Below, piece after piece: positions 1 through 13,100 of a stretch of DNA of 64,000 nt. The translations under genes were made by a program, and so were the position numbers. This DNA is from Trichostrongylus colubriformis. Its lineage: Eukaryota > Nematoda > Chromadorea > Rhabditida > Trichostrongylidae. Position 1 is the stretch's first letter; each line of letters starts with the position of its first letter. The notes below the pieces were generated by a model that saw nothing but the letters and a program-made list of their open reading frames with translations, did no database searches and was not told where the DNA came from. The DNA lies in contig OZ022261.1 in NCBI GenBank assembly GCA_963978905.1, forward strand, positions 33,712,102-33,776,101. The letters are read 5' to 3'.

Positions 1-309
1 CATCTCGCAACGAATTCGTAGGCGCGAGTCTCAGTACTCATTAACTCCGATAGCCTTTCAGGTTGGCCTTTATCGCTTAAAGAATTGGAGAAACGATTCA
101 CACTAGAATCGATCGACTCAACGATAGCAATGATGTCCGGGATGCAAGGTGCGCCACCGTGCAATCATTATTTCCAGTAGATGAATCCATCACACTACAC
201 TGGTTCTGTACCCACGCATAGACCCACATATAGACACGGCCGTTTACAATGACAAAACGTAAAAAAAAAGAATGAGGATGAGTCACACTAAGCCGCTTTG
301 TAACAAAAG

Positions 310-3082
310 ATAAGGTCTGCACAAAATCAGTCAGGTGAAGCATTGACTGAACAATAGATACTATTTCATTGAAAAGAACTTTCCTTAGCAATTTCTTGTT
401 CCCTAGCAGCCAGTGAATACACATCTGTGATAGTGTTGTCCTGAAAAGTGGAAAGAAAAATGAATGAAAGAAATTAACTGTAGTAAAGTCATTACAGGAA
501 TTGAAAACAAAACTGTGTGAACAGAACATACCTTCTGGTTTTCAAGTTTCAGCTGAGAAGCGTCAAGAGTGTCCTGGAGCTGAGCAATATTGCTGCTTGT
601 AGTGTCTGCTTTTTCCAGTGCCTTCTTGGCGATATCGACATCTGAACAAAATGAATTCTGAAATGAGGACTGAAAAAATCTGTTGTACCAATCCCTTTCC
701 GCCGTCGCCCTCTATAGGTTAGAACCCTATCATTTCCGATTATTGTGCGTTAGACCTCTGGAGAAAAGTGCCAGCCGATCACAGCAACTAATCACCTTTA
801 ATTTATGAAGATTGCCAAGTTCAAATTTCGCACTCTGAAGAGCCTTTCAGTTCCCCACTACGAGCAGCCAGTAGTCCGAGACTTGTGCATGCATCTACTC
901 AGGCCAATCGTTTGAAGATCGTGATATTATTCTTAGTCCCACAAGACGGAACGAAAGAGAAAATAAAAAGGAGTAGCGTGGGGATATGGCAAATGAGTTA
1001 CTTTCCAGTTAATCCTTTTAGGAGGCAAACAATCGATTTGATGTGGGAATGTGCACTACCGCAACTAAGAGGCGCCGCCGGCAGTAAACTCGTGAAGCAG
1101 TTTCGAATGTAACATTGCACTAATCGCCTGACTATCAATATCAACACTTAATTCATACGCTAACGACGTAAAGAACTGACAGCAACTGTTGATAGCGCAC
1201 CCACACTGACACAGTTCATGTAGTCATAGAAACAGAAAAAGGAAATACCAAAAATTTGCAAGCGAGAACCGTAGTAGCCACATACCAGTGAATGCATTAC
1301 TTAAGCGTTCTCGACTTTTACATAATGCTTTCTCCATCTCTTGAAATTGAACTAAATCGTCAAGAACACGTTTTTCGATCATCATGTCGTGTTTCACCTG
1401 GAAAAAAAAGTCAGGTCATAGCAGTACTCTAGTAAAGTCGTAGGACAAAAAATGGGAGATTGTCTGAGATTTTCTATTCATCCCGAATACCTTCTGGTTC
1501 ATTCGCTAAGAGTAAGTGGAAAAAAGGCATCGACAATGTACATCACAAAAACATGCTGAAAAAATCCCGCCGTTCCCTGCAGCATGTCATTGTTCTACTG
1601 AGTTTCATGAATTGAAGAGGAACTTTTGACCACCCTGTTAATGGTAGCTTCTTCAGCTCGAGACAGAAAGCCCAGCTTGCATTTCCCATTAAAATGTCCC
1701 GCAGCCATGTTCCAATCGACAGCGCACCCGTACCCCGCAGCCAAAGTGTTTAAATCTTTTTAGAAAAATGACCATTTAGTAGTTGAATTGCCATAATGCT
1801 ACCGCAAGTGCTGCTATTGCTTCCCACATGCTGATTTTTGGATTCGCTTCAAGCCTCCGAAGATATAATTTTCAGTGGGCACCAAACTTCCTGTATGTGG
1901 ATGGAGCACTAACGAATGATCGGCGAGGTACAGAGCACGACATTCTCACTGAATGCAACGAAAGTCAGCAGCTGTTATCCCTAACCAGACTCCCAGAAAA
2001 CATTAAAGTAAATTTAGGCCTGAAGGTGGGGTTGTACATAGTTGTTTTTTAAATCAAGTGAGCGTCCTCGTATACCACCCCAACGAGTAAATCCCAGTAT
2101 GTTCTATATAATTCTGAGAGACAATGCTTGATAAGCTCGAGAGTAGCATGTCCATAAGAATTTATGAAAATTGTAATATATGATGCCACTTGACAAAATG
2201 TCGCTCAAATTGCTCATTGCTCTTGTATGAAAACGTGGACATCGAAATTGTTTCGCAAGGCAAGCGAGTGAATCAGTAGTGAAATTTCAAAATAATATTC
2301 TAAAAAAACCTTTCACCGTACCTTTTCATCGACAATAACCTGTAACGCTTGACTGATTTTTTGAATGACTCGGTGAAGACATGTGGTATGGGATGCTTCC
2401 AAATCCGCCGAAATGTCCCGCAAATCCGCACAGAGCGCAAACTCGTCAAGCTTCTTCTGAATTCGACCATAGATCAGTCATTATGCTTACAGAATTCACA
2501 GCCGCCATAAAACACAGCTACTATTCGTATCGGTACCATATAATTTAATAATTATACATCATGTAATAATCCTCTAACACAATATACGAAAGGTAGTACG
2601 TGGCCTATAATTGAGAAAAGAAACCTTATCATTACTTCAAAGCCCTAAACAGAAATTTTATAAAATACAAGTGATAAGCACATACACGACGTTTGTCGAC
2701 ATTTTCTTCCCGTAGACCAGTTTTGACAGTGTTGGATATATGCTTTCGGTAAATGGAGACCGCATTAATGACCTTCTGATTGCGATGCTCAAGAGCGTTG
2801 ACGATCTTCAGGTCATCATCGTCAATTTTGTTTGAGCTGAAGATAAAGCGTCAATTTCATTCCCCAACAATGATCAATAAAGTAAAACAAAGTGAGAAGT
2901 AAAGCGCAGATGCACCGAAAAGAAAAATGAGATCTCTAGATCATGTCTGATGTCAATGCTTTTGCTTCAGAAAAGTTCATGGACATAGAAAAGCAAACTG
3001 ACGCTTGTGAAGAAACTTACTTAACAAGATTGTGTTTGATGCGGCGAAATTTCTGTCCAACATCTTTTTTCGCTTTTTCCAT
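310..3082 (-). CDS. BAR-domain protein, SH3BP1/ARHGAP17 (RICH) RhoGAP type, N-terminal part; runs off the left edge
   Basis: Exons read on the minus strand: 3082-3021, 2836-2686, 2456-2322, 1397-1286, 641-532 and one starting at 440 with an unclear 3' end near 310. All GT/AG junctions keep phase. The first residues are MEKAKKDVGQKFRRIKHNLV. The next exons form long amphipathic helices; the stretch VDKRRKKLDEFA and the helix FQEMEKALCKSRERLSNAF follow the BAR-domain pattern of SH3BP1/ARHGAP17 proteins. In that family the BAR dimer senses curved membrane and is followed by a RhoGAP domain, which would lie beyond base 1 and is not seen. The ATG is 25 bases after an acceptor-like TTTCTTGTAG (exon edge 3107), consistent with SL trans-splicing. 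The exon at 440 starts in frame (DNTITDVYSLAAREQEIAK) but meets a stop; shifting one base near 375-390 gives a helix that continues the BAR alignment, so an indel is likely. Another BAR-containing family is possible. Confidence 0.62.
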
Positions 3083-4029
3083 AACAGATGCTGTTCCGCA
3101 TGCAAGTCTACAAGAAATATCACGTTTCAATGATGACAAATAAACAACGATAAGGATACTAGACTTAAACGTGACTGGATTACACGATGATGACGGATGA
3201 ACAATACAGTGAAAGCTGGCAATATTACCACGAAGGCTGAGTAATCGATAGACAAGAGTCAACTAATCTTTAACGAGATGGGTAGACTCGTAGTGATAAC
3301 TGAGTCATCCGCGACCATGCATATTATTTCAACCATGTACACGGACAGACCCGATAATCGATTTATGATGTGATGCGCTTACCGGACCGAGTTCAGCCCT
3401 AGTCTTATCCCTCCGTCATCCAAAGGCCTTCGTGGCTACACAAATAAAGCCCCACCAATAATCGTTTTGTTTATCTAATACTGCTTATACAACAAAGAAA
3501 GAATATCACGCAAAAGTGGGAACTAATGAGAACATCCAGGCTAAATCATTCTGTATCAGTTCTTCCTCTCACGATTATGACGATGAACATCACTACATCA
3601 CGAAACCACACGCGACCTCGGAAACAAGCACTTCTAAAGAACCAGTTGTAGACTATAGTCAGAGCGCAGGCATTCGGAGTGAACAGCCTGTGGTCAGGAA
3701 CGCAGAGCGCAGGACGAAGAATATGTTTGTATAGATGGTGAAGGCAATGTTGCAATGTGAATCATCTGGAGACCCTCATAAATTTGATATTAGTGGCTAC
3801 GTGGCTGGGCTTCTGATGCGGAAAGAAAAAGCAGAAAATAATCTACAGAGGCTGGCTTTTTCGTCGGGAAGAATGCGGGTTTTGGAAAGAGGTGTCTTCC
3901 TCAAAGTACTTCTGCACAAACTATTATGAGCTTACAAGTGCTTATTTACGATTTACAGGTGTTCAGTAGTAGGAATTTGAGATACATCATCTCCTTGCGG
4001 TCTTTGCGTGTGTGATTGCGTACACCACG

Positions 4030-4350
4030 CGACGCGGTTACCGTACATTACGGTTGAAGGGACCGGAAGGGGTCCGAAAAAGGGGAAGATGCGAAGAAAT
4101 TATCATTTTGTAACGAACATCCGAGGTTAGAAGCAACAATCGGTTGGAGGGACCCGGATCCAAACACACGCAGGAACAAGCAAGTAAAACAATTAAATGA
4201 AGAATAAGCGAAAGCGTAAAAAAACGTGTGATTACAATTAAAACCTGATTAGTTCATTTTCGTCTTGGCAAGGTGTCGTGTGTGCATTGCGGTACTTGCA
4301 AGTCACCTTAATCCCGTACCGTAGACCAAAGTTGCACTCCTCCCGGTGAC
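4030..4350 (-). repeat. Repeat family D, reversed copy
   Basis: The sequence GGACCGGAAGGGGTCCGAAA and the neighbouring AACGAACATCCGAGGTTAGA match, in reverse, parts of 7745-8215 and 12543-13010. The other end (TCCTCCCGGTGACTTTG) matches the GACACCGGGAGGAGG start of those copies. The order of the two conserved blocks is the same in each copy, so this is one element about 300-470 bp long with internal variation. No coding capacity is seen. Confidence 0.6.
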
Positions 4351-4746
4351 TTTGAAGCTAGTGATTAACTGGTGGTGGACAACCGTTCGCATATGTAGGT
4401 CTCAAGGGGTTTGTAGGTTTATGTATTCGAAATCTTTGAGGGTTATGGTAGACTGGGGAATGATGATTAGGATGATTTGCCTTGTGGTGCCGACGATTAT
4501 TCACTGGTCTGGGGGCGGCGTTCATGTACTATGGGGGTCGCACTCGAAAACAATAACTACGGAGTAGAAAATTCTTTCTCATCCTGAGAGGATATGAAGG
4601 AGTTCTGAGAAGCTCCTCCACCAAAAAAAGATACCGGAATTTTTTGACCTAGTTTACACTGATATCTTAGTTCCTGGTTTTCTTAGCCATATTTCAGCCG
4701 ATTCTTATTGTTTTAGATTCTTTTAGCCCATGAAAACATAATAGTA

Positions 4747-5644
4747 TTAGGTTGTCCCAAAAGTCTTGTAGGATTTTTTTCGACCGCCATCTATTATTAT
4801 TTTTTCTTCCAACAAACAACAATTAGGCAAAAACGTATTCACCATTCTTACCGATGACACTCTCCCACCTCATAGGTAAATCGTTGATTCCCTCCTCCCG
4901 GAACCCTGAGTTCTGGGAGTCGATGAAGTCAGCGGTCGCCTTTGCAAGCATGCCATAATCAACGAATTTTCTCTTGGCCAGGAAGGATTCAAGAGGATGG
5001 GTAAGGTAATGGTCAGAAGGGGCAATGTCTGGAGAGTATGGCCTGTAGTGCAGGACATCCCAGCCGAGCTCGTGTAGCTTGGCCTAGGTACTTTTCGTTA
5101 AGTGGGAGGGAGCGTCGTCATGAGAGGGTGACCGCGGAACTTGACCGCGGACCTTTTTTGTAGCTTTTCTCGAACAACAACGGAGAGCTGCTGGAGCTGG
5201 TGGGTGCATACGGTAGCGGTGACCGTCTCGCCTTGTACCAGCACCTCATAGAAAAGCATTCCGTCCGCGTCCCAGAACCAGCACAGTCCCAAGCGTGGTT
5301 TTGTCCTTCATGTCAATCTCACCGTTGCTCAAGCTGCTCAAGCTGATGAACCAGCGGTGCATGGTCTCGTAGCTCACACATGCCTTGCCCAATGCAGCGT
5401 TGATGGAGCCGCAAGCTCACGTCGCTTTGCTGCCCAAGACCACTCATAGTAGATGACACCGCGAGTTAGGTGGGTATCGACTACGGGCATTCTAGCTCTC
5501 TCCACGGAATCTGGTGGGTCAATTTATATTAATAGAAAGCTTAGAGAACGTTCTACCATATTGAACCGCCTAGACCTGCCTCTAAGTAAACAAGAGTTAC
5601 TGATATTTTTGGAAGAATCCTACAAGACTTTTGGGACAACCTAA
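4747..5644 (-). mobile_element. Deleted mariner-family transposon with intact TIRs and TA target duplication
   Basis: The ends TTAGGTTGTCCCAAAAGTCT (4747) and its reverse complement (ending 5644) form near-perfect terminal inverted repeats, with TA on each side (4745-4746 and 5645-5646). On the minus strand the interior carries broken transposase. Pieces include GLCWFWDADGMLFYEVL (about 5289-5240), then after frame changes YRPYSPDIAPSDHYL, the C-terminal catalytic-region signature of mariner transposases, and FVDYGMLAKATADFIDSQNS. Stops and frameshifts interrupt it and the 898-bp length is short for a roughly 1.3-kb mariner, so it is not autonomous. It resembles the bandit/mariner group described from hookworm, but that assignment needs an alignment. 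Confidence 0.88.
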
Positions 5645-6759
5645 TAGAAAAGACACGCAATAAAAACCTATAGGACAAAAAAATAAGTCATTGAAATGAG
5701 TGTGGTGTACCTTCAGCTGCAGATGACGCCAGGTTAATAGAAGGTGGGCGCGGTACGCGCGACGGGATTCATTCCGTGCTTACTCTCATTAACAGTTTCT
5801 CTTACAACATTTTTCCCCACATCACGCTTTCATTTTCTTTTATAATGTTGCATGCGAACTGATTTTTGTCGGTACGAAGAAATGTGTACGGACTGAGTGT
5901 GGGATTCAGCCCAAGCCGAGGGAGAGGAAATACTTCACAGACGCGTAATCATCAATCCCACATTCAAAACAAAAACGTCTTGGTGGCAGACGGAAACGCC
6001 GATATTACATGTCCAAAAGATCTGTGACGGAATTAATTTTCTACTATAATTTTGAATGCGTTTTTGAGTGCGACCTTCATAGTCCATAAGCCCATAAAGC
6101 TTCGGAAGTTTTTCTTCTCTTTCTGCTGCCAGCTCTGGAGCGCTCACAACTTTCACGGTGCATACTTCGGGCTTTATTATCCTATGTTCACTGCCCTGAA
6201 TCTCACCAGCCCACTTCTCAACATCATGATGAAAGAAAATGAATTATATTCAATGTAACTTTGAATAGCTTCTCCCAGAGCTTGGTTATAGTGTTCAGTC
6301 ATCGATTCCTTATAAGAAATGAGTAGCACTATGAAGATAAGCCTTTGTTCCTAATGGTTGAGATGCCCTGAACTGTGTTCAGCAGCTAACACCCGTAATT
6401 AAGCAGCTTTCATACATTGCGGCACCGGCGTCGACAGCAGCAATCAAGGTCGACGAGGTGCCGGCGCCGATGCCGCAGAGTAGGATAGCGGCCTCACCGA
6501 TCGTAGGTTTGTCTGTAGGGCGTACCCAGCACCAAAAGGGTCGCAGGAACGAATCTTCACGCGGAAAAGTGCGGTGGAGTGCGACACTGCGCTCATGGCC
6601 ATCGAGGTCGTGATTACTCGCTCCAGAGATCGGATCCGACGGGTCTTTTGCCGCACCTGGCGAATTTTGACCAGTTGAACTGATGCAGACAGGGTTCGAA
6701 TGCTTGCAGTGGTTCATACGGGGCAACCGAACTGGTGGGAGTTGGAGAAGAGAACTGCT

Positions 6760-6865
6760 TATTTCAATTCCGCTTTCTCTCGTAACTGTGGTATCCTATT
6801 CAGGCATCCGAACATGCCCGAATAGGATTCTATACGCCAAGAGAAAGCGGAATTGTACCCAGGAT
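6760..6865. repeat. Inverted repeat (hairpin) structure
   Basis: CAATTCCGCTTTCTCT near 6767 is matched in inverse by AGAGAAAGCGGAATTG near 6840. A second inner pair is ATCCTATTCAGGCAT with a diverged partner near 6810. The two nested stems suggest a small fold-back element. No gene is seen. Confidence 0.6.
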
Positions 6866-6931
6866 ATCTGGAACAAAAGGAAATGGGCACGGGAGCTGAG
6901 GATGAGACTCCTCTCGAGTAGGCAAGACGGG

Positions 6932-7163
6932 CGTGTGCAGATATGACAGCGAATCGCGTGGCCGCCCGCGGCAAGCGGCGCGGCGGGTGCGAGTGCTAGT
7001 GGCAGGGCATGGCAACCTTCAAGCGAGGCAGTGTGGCAGGGTGGAAGCGCAGACGTGACGCAGTGACGCTTGGCCGGCTCCCAAGGACAATCGATATGGC
7101 GAGTCGTACTGGTGGCTCCGCGGGTGAAACGCCGCGAAGCGATTCGCTGTCTTATCTGCACAC
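6932..7163. repeat. Inverted-repeat element, about 230 bp
   Basis: GTGTGCAGATATGACAGCGA at 6932 is matched by its near-exact reverse complement ending at 7163. The interior is GC-rich and itself partly complementary (GCCGCCCGCGGCAAGCG against CGCCGCGAAGCG). This is typical of a non-autonomous inverted-repeat element. Confidence 0.6.
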
Positions 7164-7744
7164 ACCCGGTAAGAGACCCCCGGGACAACTCGTCCGGAAA
7201 AACTGGTGGCGCACAGAACTGGTGGCGCGGGACAGGCAGTCGAAACGTGCTTGTCTGGTGCGCTCCGGTGCATCACATTTAGTTTGTAACGCCAAAAATG
7301 GGTTCTGCGATTACTCTCGATTATTCAAATGTGTAATATATTGCAAGGCCATTTACATCGCTGCAGCCGATCCTCACGGGAAATGCAGCTTCCCAAAGTT
7401 GTTTTCATAAGTTGTAACCTACTTGTACGCTGTCAGACTCCATTCCAATCTAATTGACGATAGGCTCTCAAATTTCCAACTGCTTGATGACGATGACTGA
7501 ACGAGCATAATGTAGTGTGGAAGCTCGATGATCGCACTCATGCTTATTCAAACAACATTCCCTTATCTTACGATGCAGCTGAAATCCACTCCATTTACTC
7601 ATTCCCTTCCTTTCCTCTATGCTCACCACTGCATCTGAAGTGGATATCTCACTCATCTGTAAGTAAGATTGGCTTGGGACCATTGAATATAGTAAATTGT
7701 GGACTTGGACCAACGGCTTGAACAGTTTCTCTCTAACATGAACA

Positions 7745-8215
7745 CTTAAAGACACCGGGAGGAGGGCAATTTTGGTTTACGGTAGGGAAGGCGGTGGCTT
7801 GTAGTTGCCGCAATGCACACACGGCATCTTACCAAGACGTCGAAAGTGAATTCATTGGGTTTCAATTGTGATCACACTTTTTTCTTACGGTTTCGGTTAT
7901 TCTTCATTTAAATGTTTTACTTGTTTGTTGCTGTGGTTGTTTCACTTATTTTACATCATCACCAATGAATGAAATACACTCTACGAGACAACAAAGGACA
8001 TCTCTACAGCGGACAACTCGGAAAGTCAGTGTGTTGATGCGAATGGGATGCGAATACACACCACAGCGCCGCGCTTTCGAATTCGGGTTTTTCCACCGAT
8101 TACGCTTCCTACTTTGAATGTTCGTTACAAAATGATCATTTCTTTGCATCTTCCTCTTTCTTCGGACCCCTTCCGGCTCCTTTGAAGTCACCATTACGGG
8201 TAACTTCGGCAGATG
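7745..8215 (+). repeat. Repeat family D copy
   Basis: It starts with GACACCGGGAGGAGGGCAAT, carries ACAGCGGACAACTCGGAAAG near 8007 and ends near CGGACCCCTTCCGG at 8165-8180. The 8007 block continues almost identically for about 180 bases at 12824-13005. Confidence 0.65.
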
Positions 8216-8742
8216 GTGGAACGATTGTGGAATATGACAAACGAGGTTATCAATAGTGTAACATGTAGAAAGAACGGAAAAAAACGGTCGAAAACCCGGT
8301 AAATAGGACCCGAAAGACTGAATGAGCCAAATTCCACATTGACCCTCCCTCACCCCGCATAACCCCAGTGGATGCGAGGCAGCGGTGGGGAATCGCGATG
8401 AAGACCTCAAAGCGCGCTTTTTCAATGGGAGTTTCAGATAGATTTTCTTTCTGTAGTGGAATTATCGTTCACAGAGGGTATGTCTTCCCGGTTCTCATTT
8501 TCTCCTTTTCCCTGTCGGTGCCTTTGATCTTGTAACTCTTCCACTGTTTTTTTTTTTCATGTAACAGCTGTGAGGAAGTTGGAAGGAAACGGTCAGCTGT
8601 AGTTATCTGTGACGTAGACTATTTCCTTGCCCTATGTGAGGGACGCTTATGATAATGGGTGAGTATCGCGCCAATAATTTTCTGGAACTGATCGTCACTT
8701 GATGAAGTTGTATTGAGTGGATAAGTAGGTGCTCAGTGAGCT

Positions 8743-8909
8743 ACAGTCCATTTCCCAACGCCTGACAGGGCGAGGCCTACGGACTTGGATGAACGTGTAT
8801 CGATCTCTCTCACCCCGCCACACCTTTAACTCTCGCCACGTACTCTCACTCTGGCCACTCACCCAAGTCCGTAGGCCACGCCCTGCCAGGCTTCGGGAAA
8901 TGAACTGTA
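8743..8909. repeat. Repeat family B (MITE-like) copy
   Basis: The terminal inverted repeats run from ACAGTCCATTTC at the left to GAAATGAACTGT at the right, and each arm includes a form of CCTACGGACTTGG. The centre holds the CTCTCGCC-type simple sequence shared with copies at 36724, 40019 and 57424. Confidence 0.75.
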
Positions 8910-10136
8910 CGTTTATTCTTGATCTTTGCCCATTACCATTTTCCGTATATACTGTTCAAGACTCCTCCAAGATTGTGCTGCTTCTCTATAAATTTTCATC
9001 CCACAATCATTGACAATAGCTCAGCGTGGAAGTTTAGAATCTCAGTATAGTTTCATTGCCATTGTTCACAGTCCTTTTGATGCTCAGATTTCAAAAGTTG
9101 TTGAGCTGAATTTGTCGTGAGTTGAACGTGCGTGCCCCTTTCGTCTGCTTTGTGCCTGATGATACCTACAACCTAGTCCCTACACGATTCTAAGCCGTCA
9201 TCATGAAAAATCGCACTTCACTTCGAACTGCAGCAGTTCTCTTGCCGAGCTGCTGCGAGGGGGCGGGGGCAGCGTTCACGGTTGGCTGACATAGCCCCTC
9301 GCTGTCTGTATCTACCCCTCAGCGACCAGTGATACTGTGGGGGCGAAAGAGAACGAGTGAGTATGGGGTCCTATTCCTCGCGTTTTTACCGTTTCATCCA
9401 GTTATTTCTCTACTGTTGCAATGGTTGGCCCCACGACTTTCATACTTCTCAGTCAGCCACAACTACCTCTTCCGGTGTCTCAAGGTGAGCAGAGCCCATT
9501 CCTTGTGCGGCTTTTCAAGGCCCGCTTCGAACGAACTTTTATTGCGCAGTTTTGCAGGTCCTTTTTTATGTTACCCATTGTCAGTTGTAACATTTCATGA
9601 ATAAGTTGCAAAGAGTTGCGATAAGAAGAGACGGAAGTACGAATAATGGCAGAGTGCACTGGTAGGCGGGAAGAAATGCATGCCCCACTTCACACTTATT
9701 TTTTCCTGTTTCGTAGAGCTCACATGGTGAGCCACCGATTATCTCCATAGTGCTCCTTCCTTTCCACTTCCTTCTCTCCCCTACCTCATTTTCCATTGTT
9801 TTCTCGATATTGCCATCGCTGTTCACAACAAACAACTACCCCTCACCAATTGATAGGCTCAACAGGAGCTTCCTCAGTGTCCCACTCTTTTCGACACCTG
9901 TTCGATCATGTAATGTCCGAGTGTTTCCTCAAATCGATGCCAATGTTTTCTTTTTTATTAGTGCAGCGAACGAGATAATCTTTGACAAGGAAACCTTGCT
10001 GTTCAAGTTCATTTCTTCATGGTGACAAGGGGCCAATTCTTCAGCCAGCGGTTAATTCGCTTTGATTTTCTCTTGAAATATACTTATATTCTATTCAGAA
10101 GCGTTTGATGTGTCGTTTACCATAATTCTAGAAGCC

Positions 10137-13100
10137 ATGAGTATCGGTAGAAGACGTGCCGCTGTCTCATTTCCAGTGCACGATGAGTATAATCAACCTA
10201 TCATAGGTCAGTAATAACCCATTTCGAACTTTCTACTATCAATCTATCCCTTCTTCCTATCCATTTCCAGTCAAACACATTTCATATGAATAGTTTTATG
10301 TGAGTGAAAGGCTACGCTGGTGAATTATTCCACAAGGGCAACTTCCAGTTTTTTTCTGTTTTTAAAGATCTTTCACCCTAACAACTGTCACAAGATGCTG
10401 AGTTATGAGGAAAACTTCAAACAAGAATCAGAACCTGACAACTGTTACCAATATCATAAGCTGGCAAGTCTCTTACGGCGAATTTCCAGCTCCTTTTGAT
10501 GGACGAGAAATTCTGAGAGGAAAAGGAACCAAACGGAAAAGGAGAGCCTGGTGTGCTATCGCCGCTCCATATTGAATTTGGTTTCCTATCGAAATTAATT
10601 TAGAGCGAAGTTTGCACCTGATGTTTTCGCTAGCATTGTGGTGCGAGTGTTAGCAACTTTACCACCTCACAGAAACTGACATCACTTCATCTTGAGTTCG
10701 TCCAGGGTTTGTGGATGTATTCAAGCTAATTATTAATTGGCTATTTATTCGGACATTACTTGGGCTTTTGCAAATCAAAACTTATATCGTTCAATCATTT
10801 CTTTATCTTTTATGAGAACTATTTCGCCGCTAGTGGCATCTCACGGCGGGAAAAGCATTCGTTACTCTATAGAATAAGTGCTTCGTAGAGCACTTGAAAA
10901 TCTAACAAACTAAAGGGTTGGAAGTTCGTATTCGACTGAAAGTGGATGAAATGTGAGAAATGCTGATTGCTATCGGCCGTGTTGGGCAAATAAGTAAAAA
11001 ACAGTGTTGCACTTAATCACCACTCTCCTTCTCCTCCCACGGTTTCATCAACCCGGTCGCTATGTCACATGTTGACATTGTTCCATAGGCGATGGCACCA
11101 CTCATGCACATATACAGCTGCAATGTGAATCGCGTCGCAGCGTTCGCCGTGCGACGCGATGGATGCGAGTTAGGAGCGCCGCATTACCGGGTTTCGTACT
11201 TTAGGCGACATCGTTTTGGGACCCAAATAATACGGCACCTCTAGCCTGCACCTATCGCGTCGCGCGCCACGTAACAACGCAAATTTCTGTCCTAGTGGCA
11301 CACACCCATATACCTGCCATTAAGGAGTACCCGTAATACAACACAACTACTAACCTCATCGTCTTCCAACTCAACATTATTTTAAATCGATCTCTATCAT
11401 GGCTTATATTCCAGTGACTGATATTGATTAGACTGATTAAGATTTCACTGACCTCAAAGAAGATGTCGCACTTCTTTCACCGATTCATCAATACGTCTAC
11501 CGACCAACCAGTCTCCAACAGGTGCATCTTCTGTTTGTTTCTACATCTTTTTAGAGTGACACTTACGTACGGATTTCGTACTCCAAACTAATACACTGGC
11601 AATAATGAGATATATGGTATTGTGTACGGGCCATATGCAACATATACCAGTAATGGTATCTTTTCACTCCTATTTTACGAACAATCATCTTGAAGATGTG
11701 ATAAAATTTGATGCCGAAAGTATAATTAACGGATTTCCACAAATCTTCATCTACACCTTAGGCCGCTGTTTATCGTCGTGCACCCTCTCACAATTTTCCT
11801 TCCCTCACACTGGTTTGTCACCAGTCACGCCCCGTCGGAGAGGGAGTGGCGGGAAAATAACACGATCACGCGGGAGTGCGTTTGAGGCACACGCGACTTT
11901 GCGACCATGCGATTTCACAGAATCGAACTGACGATCACAGAATCGCAGAATCGTTGGATATACACCGTAACCAGGTTCACTCGTACTGCAAAGTGTTCAT
12001 TAGCTATGATCTCGGGCTTCTTTGTGCGGGCTAGCACATGAAGCACAATGCAGTCGTTGCTTTTTCAAAAACGTGAAGATTTGAAGAAATTCAGCTAATT
12101 CTGAAGCTTTGTATTATTCTCCGTCTATTTATAACCACAGGATTATATTACCTTCTAAGTTTTCGAAAAACAGATGTTCGTCTGTTTTCTAATGGGACGA
12201 GGAGAGGTATCAGCTCTCGAAATCGTTGTAATGATCAGTTGGACGTCGTCCATCTCAAAGCTGACGCCTCAGTTGTCTTGTGTCAGAACACAATCCCTAG
12301 TCGCCCTATCTCCATTCGACCACATAGGTTTCAAATCATCTCGCCTGTCCTCCCATCTCCCGTACTTCCCGCCTGTCGTCAGTCAGTGTGTAGGATGTCC
12401 TCGTCAAAAATTCATAGTCGTAAAGTATATCTTCGCTTCTTACCACGTCCATCTGTTGAATCCTATTCTTTACCTGGAGAAAAAAGTTGTCTGCAGAAGG
12501 TAAGGTATGCTTCGAGTTGTTCAGTGCAATCAGTAACCTGGTTAAAGACACCGGAAGGAGGTATTTCGGCCTACGGTAGAACAGACGTAGTTCGGACGAG
12601 CTCAAGTGGCCGCCATTGCACAAACTCGCCAATTTAACGCCTTGGCATGGTGCCAAGAGGAGGTGTTTCTATTGTAAAGTTGTTTTTCCCTTTTACTTTT
12701 TCCTTTGTTCCTTCTTATATTCTTTCTAGATGTACTTAAATGAATGCTAATGTAGTTGGGAATGGCCACTCCACTGCGCTGGGAGTCAGGTGCTACAACT
12801 AACTTTGGCCAGCGGCCCGCTCTTACAGCGGACAACTCGGAAAGTCAGTGTGTTGATGCGAATGTAGTGCGAATACACACCACAGCGTCGCGCTTTTGAA
12901 TCCGAGTTTTTTCGCCAATTATCGCTTCTAACCTTGAGTGTTCGTTACAAAATGCTCATTTCTTTGCTCTTCCTCTTGTTTCGGACCCCTTCCGGTTCCT
13001 TTAACCATGTAGAATGTCCGATGTAACGAGAAATGTTGGAAGAAACTTCAAAGCACGCTTAGGCTTCTCGCCAGTCTCGTTGGTTGTTGCCTTAGTTGGC

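Larger units (their letters stand above)
3108..10136. other. Intergenic region with transposon relics, no supported gene
   Basis: About 7 kb between the BAR gene and the calcium-sensor gene, which point away from each other, so both promoters probably lie here. It contains a deleted mariner (4747-5644), two copies of repeat D, one copy of repeat B and two inverted-repeat structures (6760-6865, 6932-7163). Open frames exist, up to about 159 codons, but they lack recognisable domains, overlap repeats, or are open in several frames at once. Confidence 0.6.

Noticed and set aside
5935..6156. Minus-strand 73-codon frame with a charged stretch (DYEGRTQKRIQNYSRK)
   Set aside because: It looks protein-like in part but has no partner exon, repeat partner or recognised family. 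Could be a dead retroelement piece.
7009..7410. 133-codon plus-strand frame in a GC-rich block
   Set aside because: It overlaps the inverted-repeat element at 6932-7163, and opposite-strand frames are open over the same bases.
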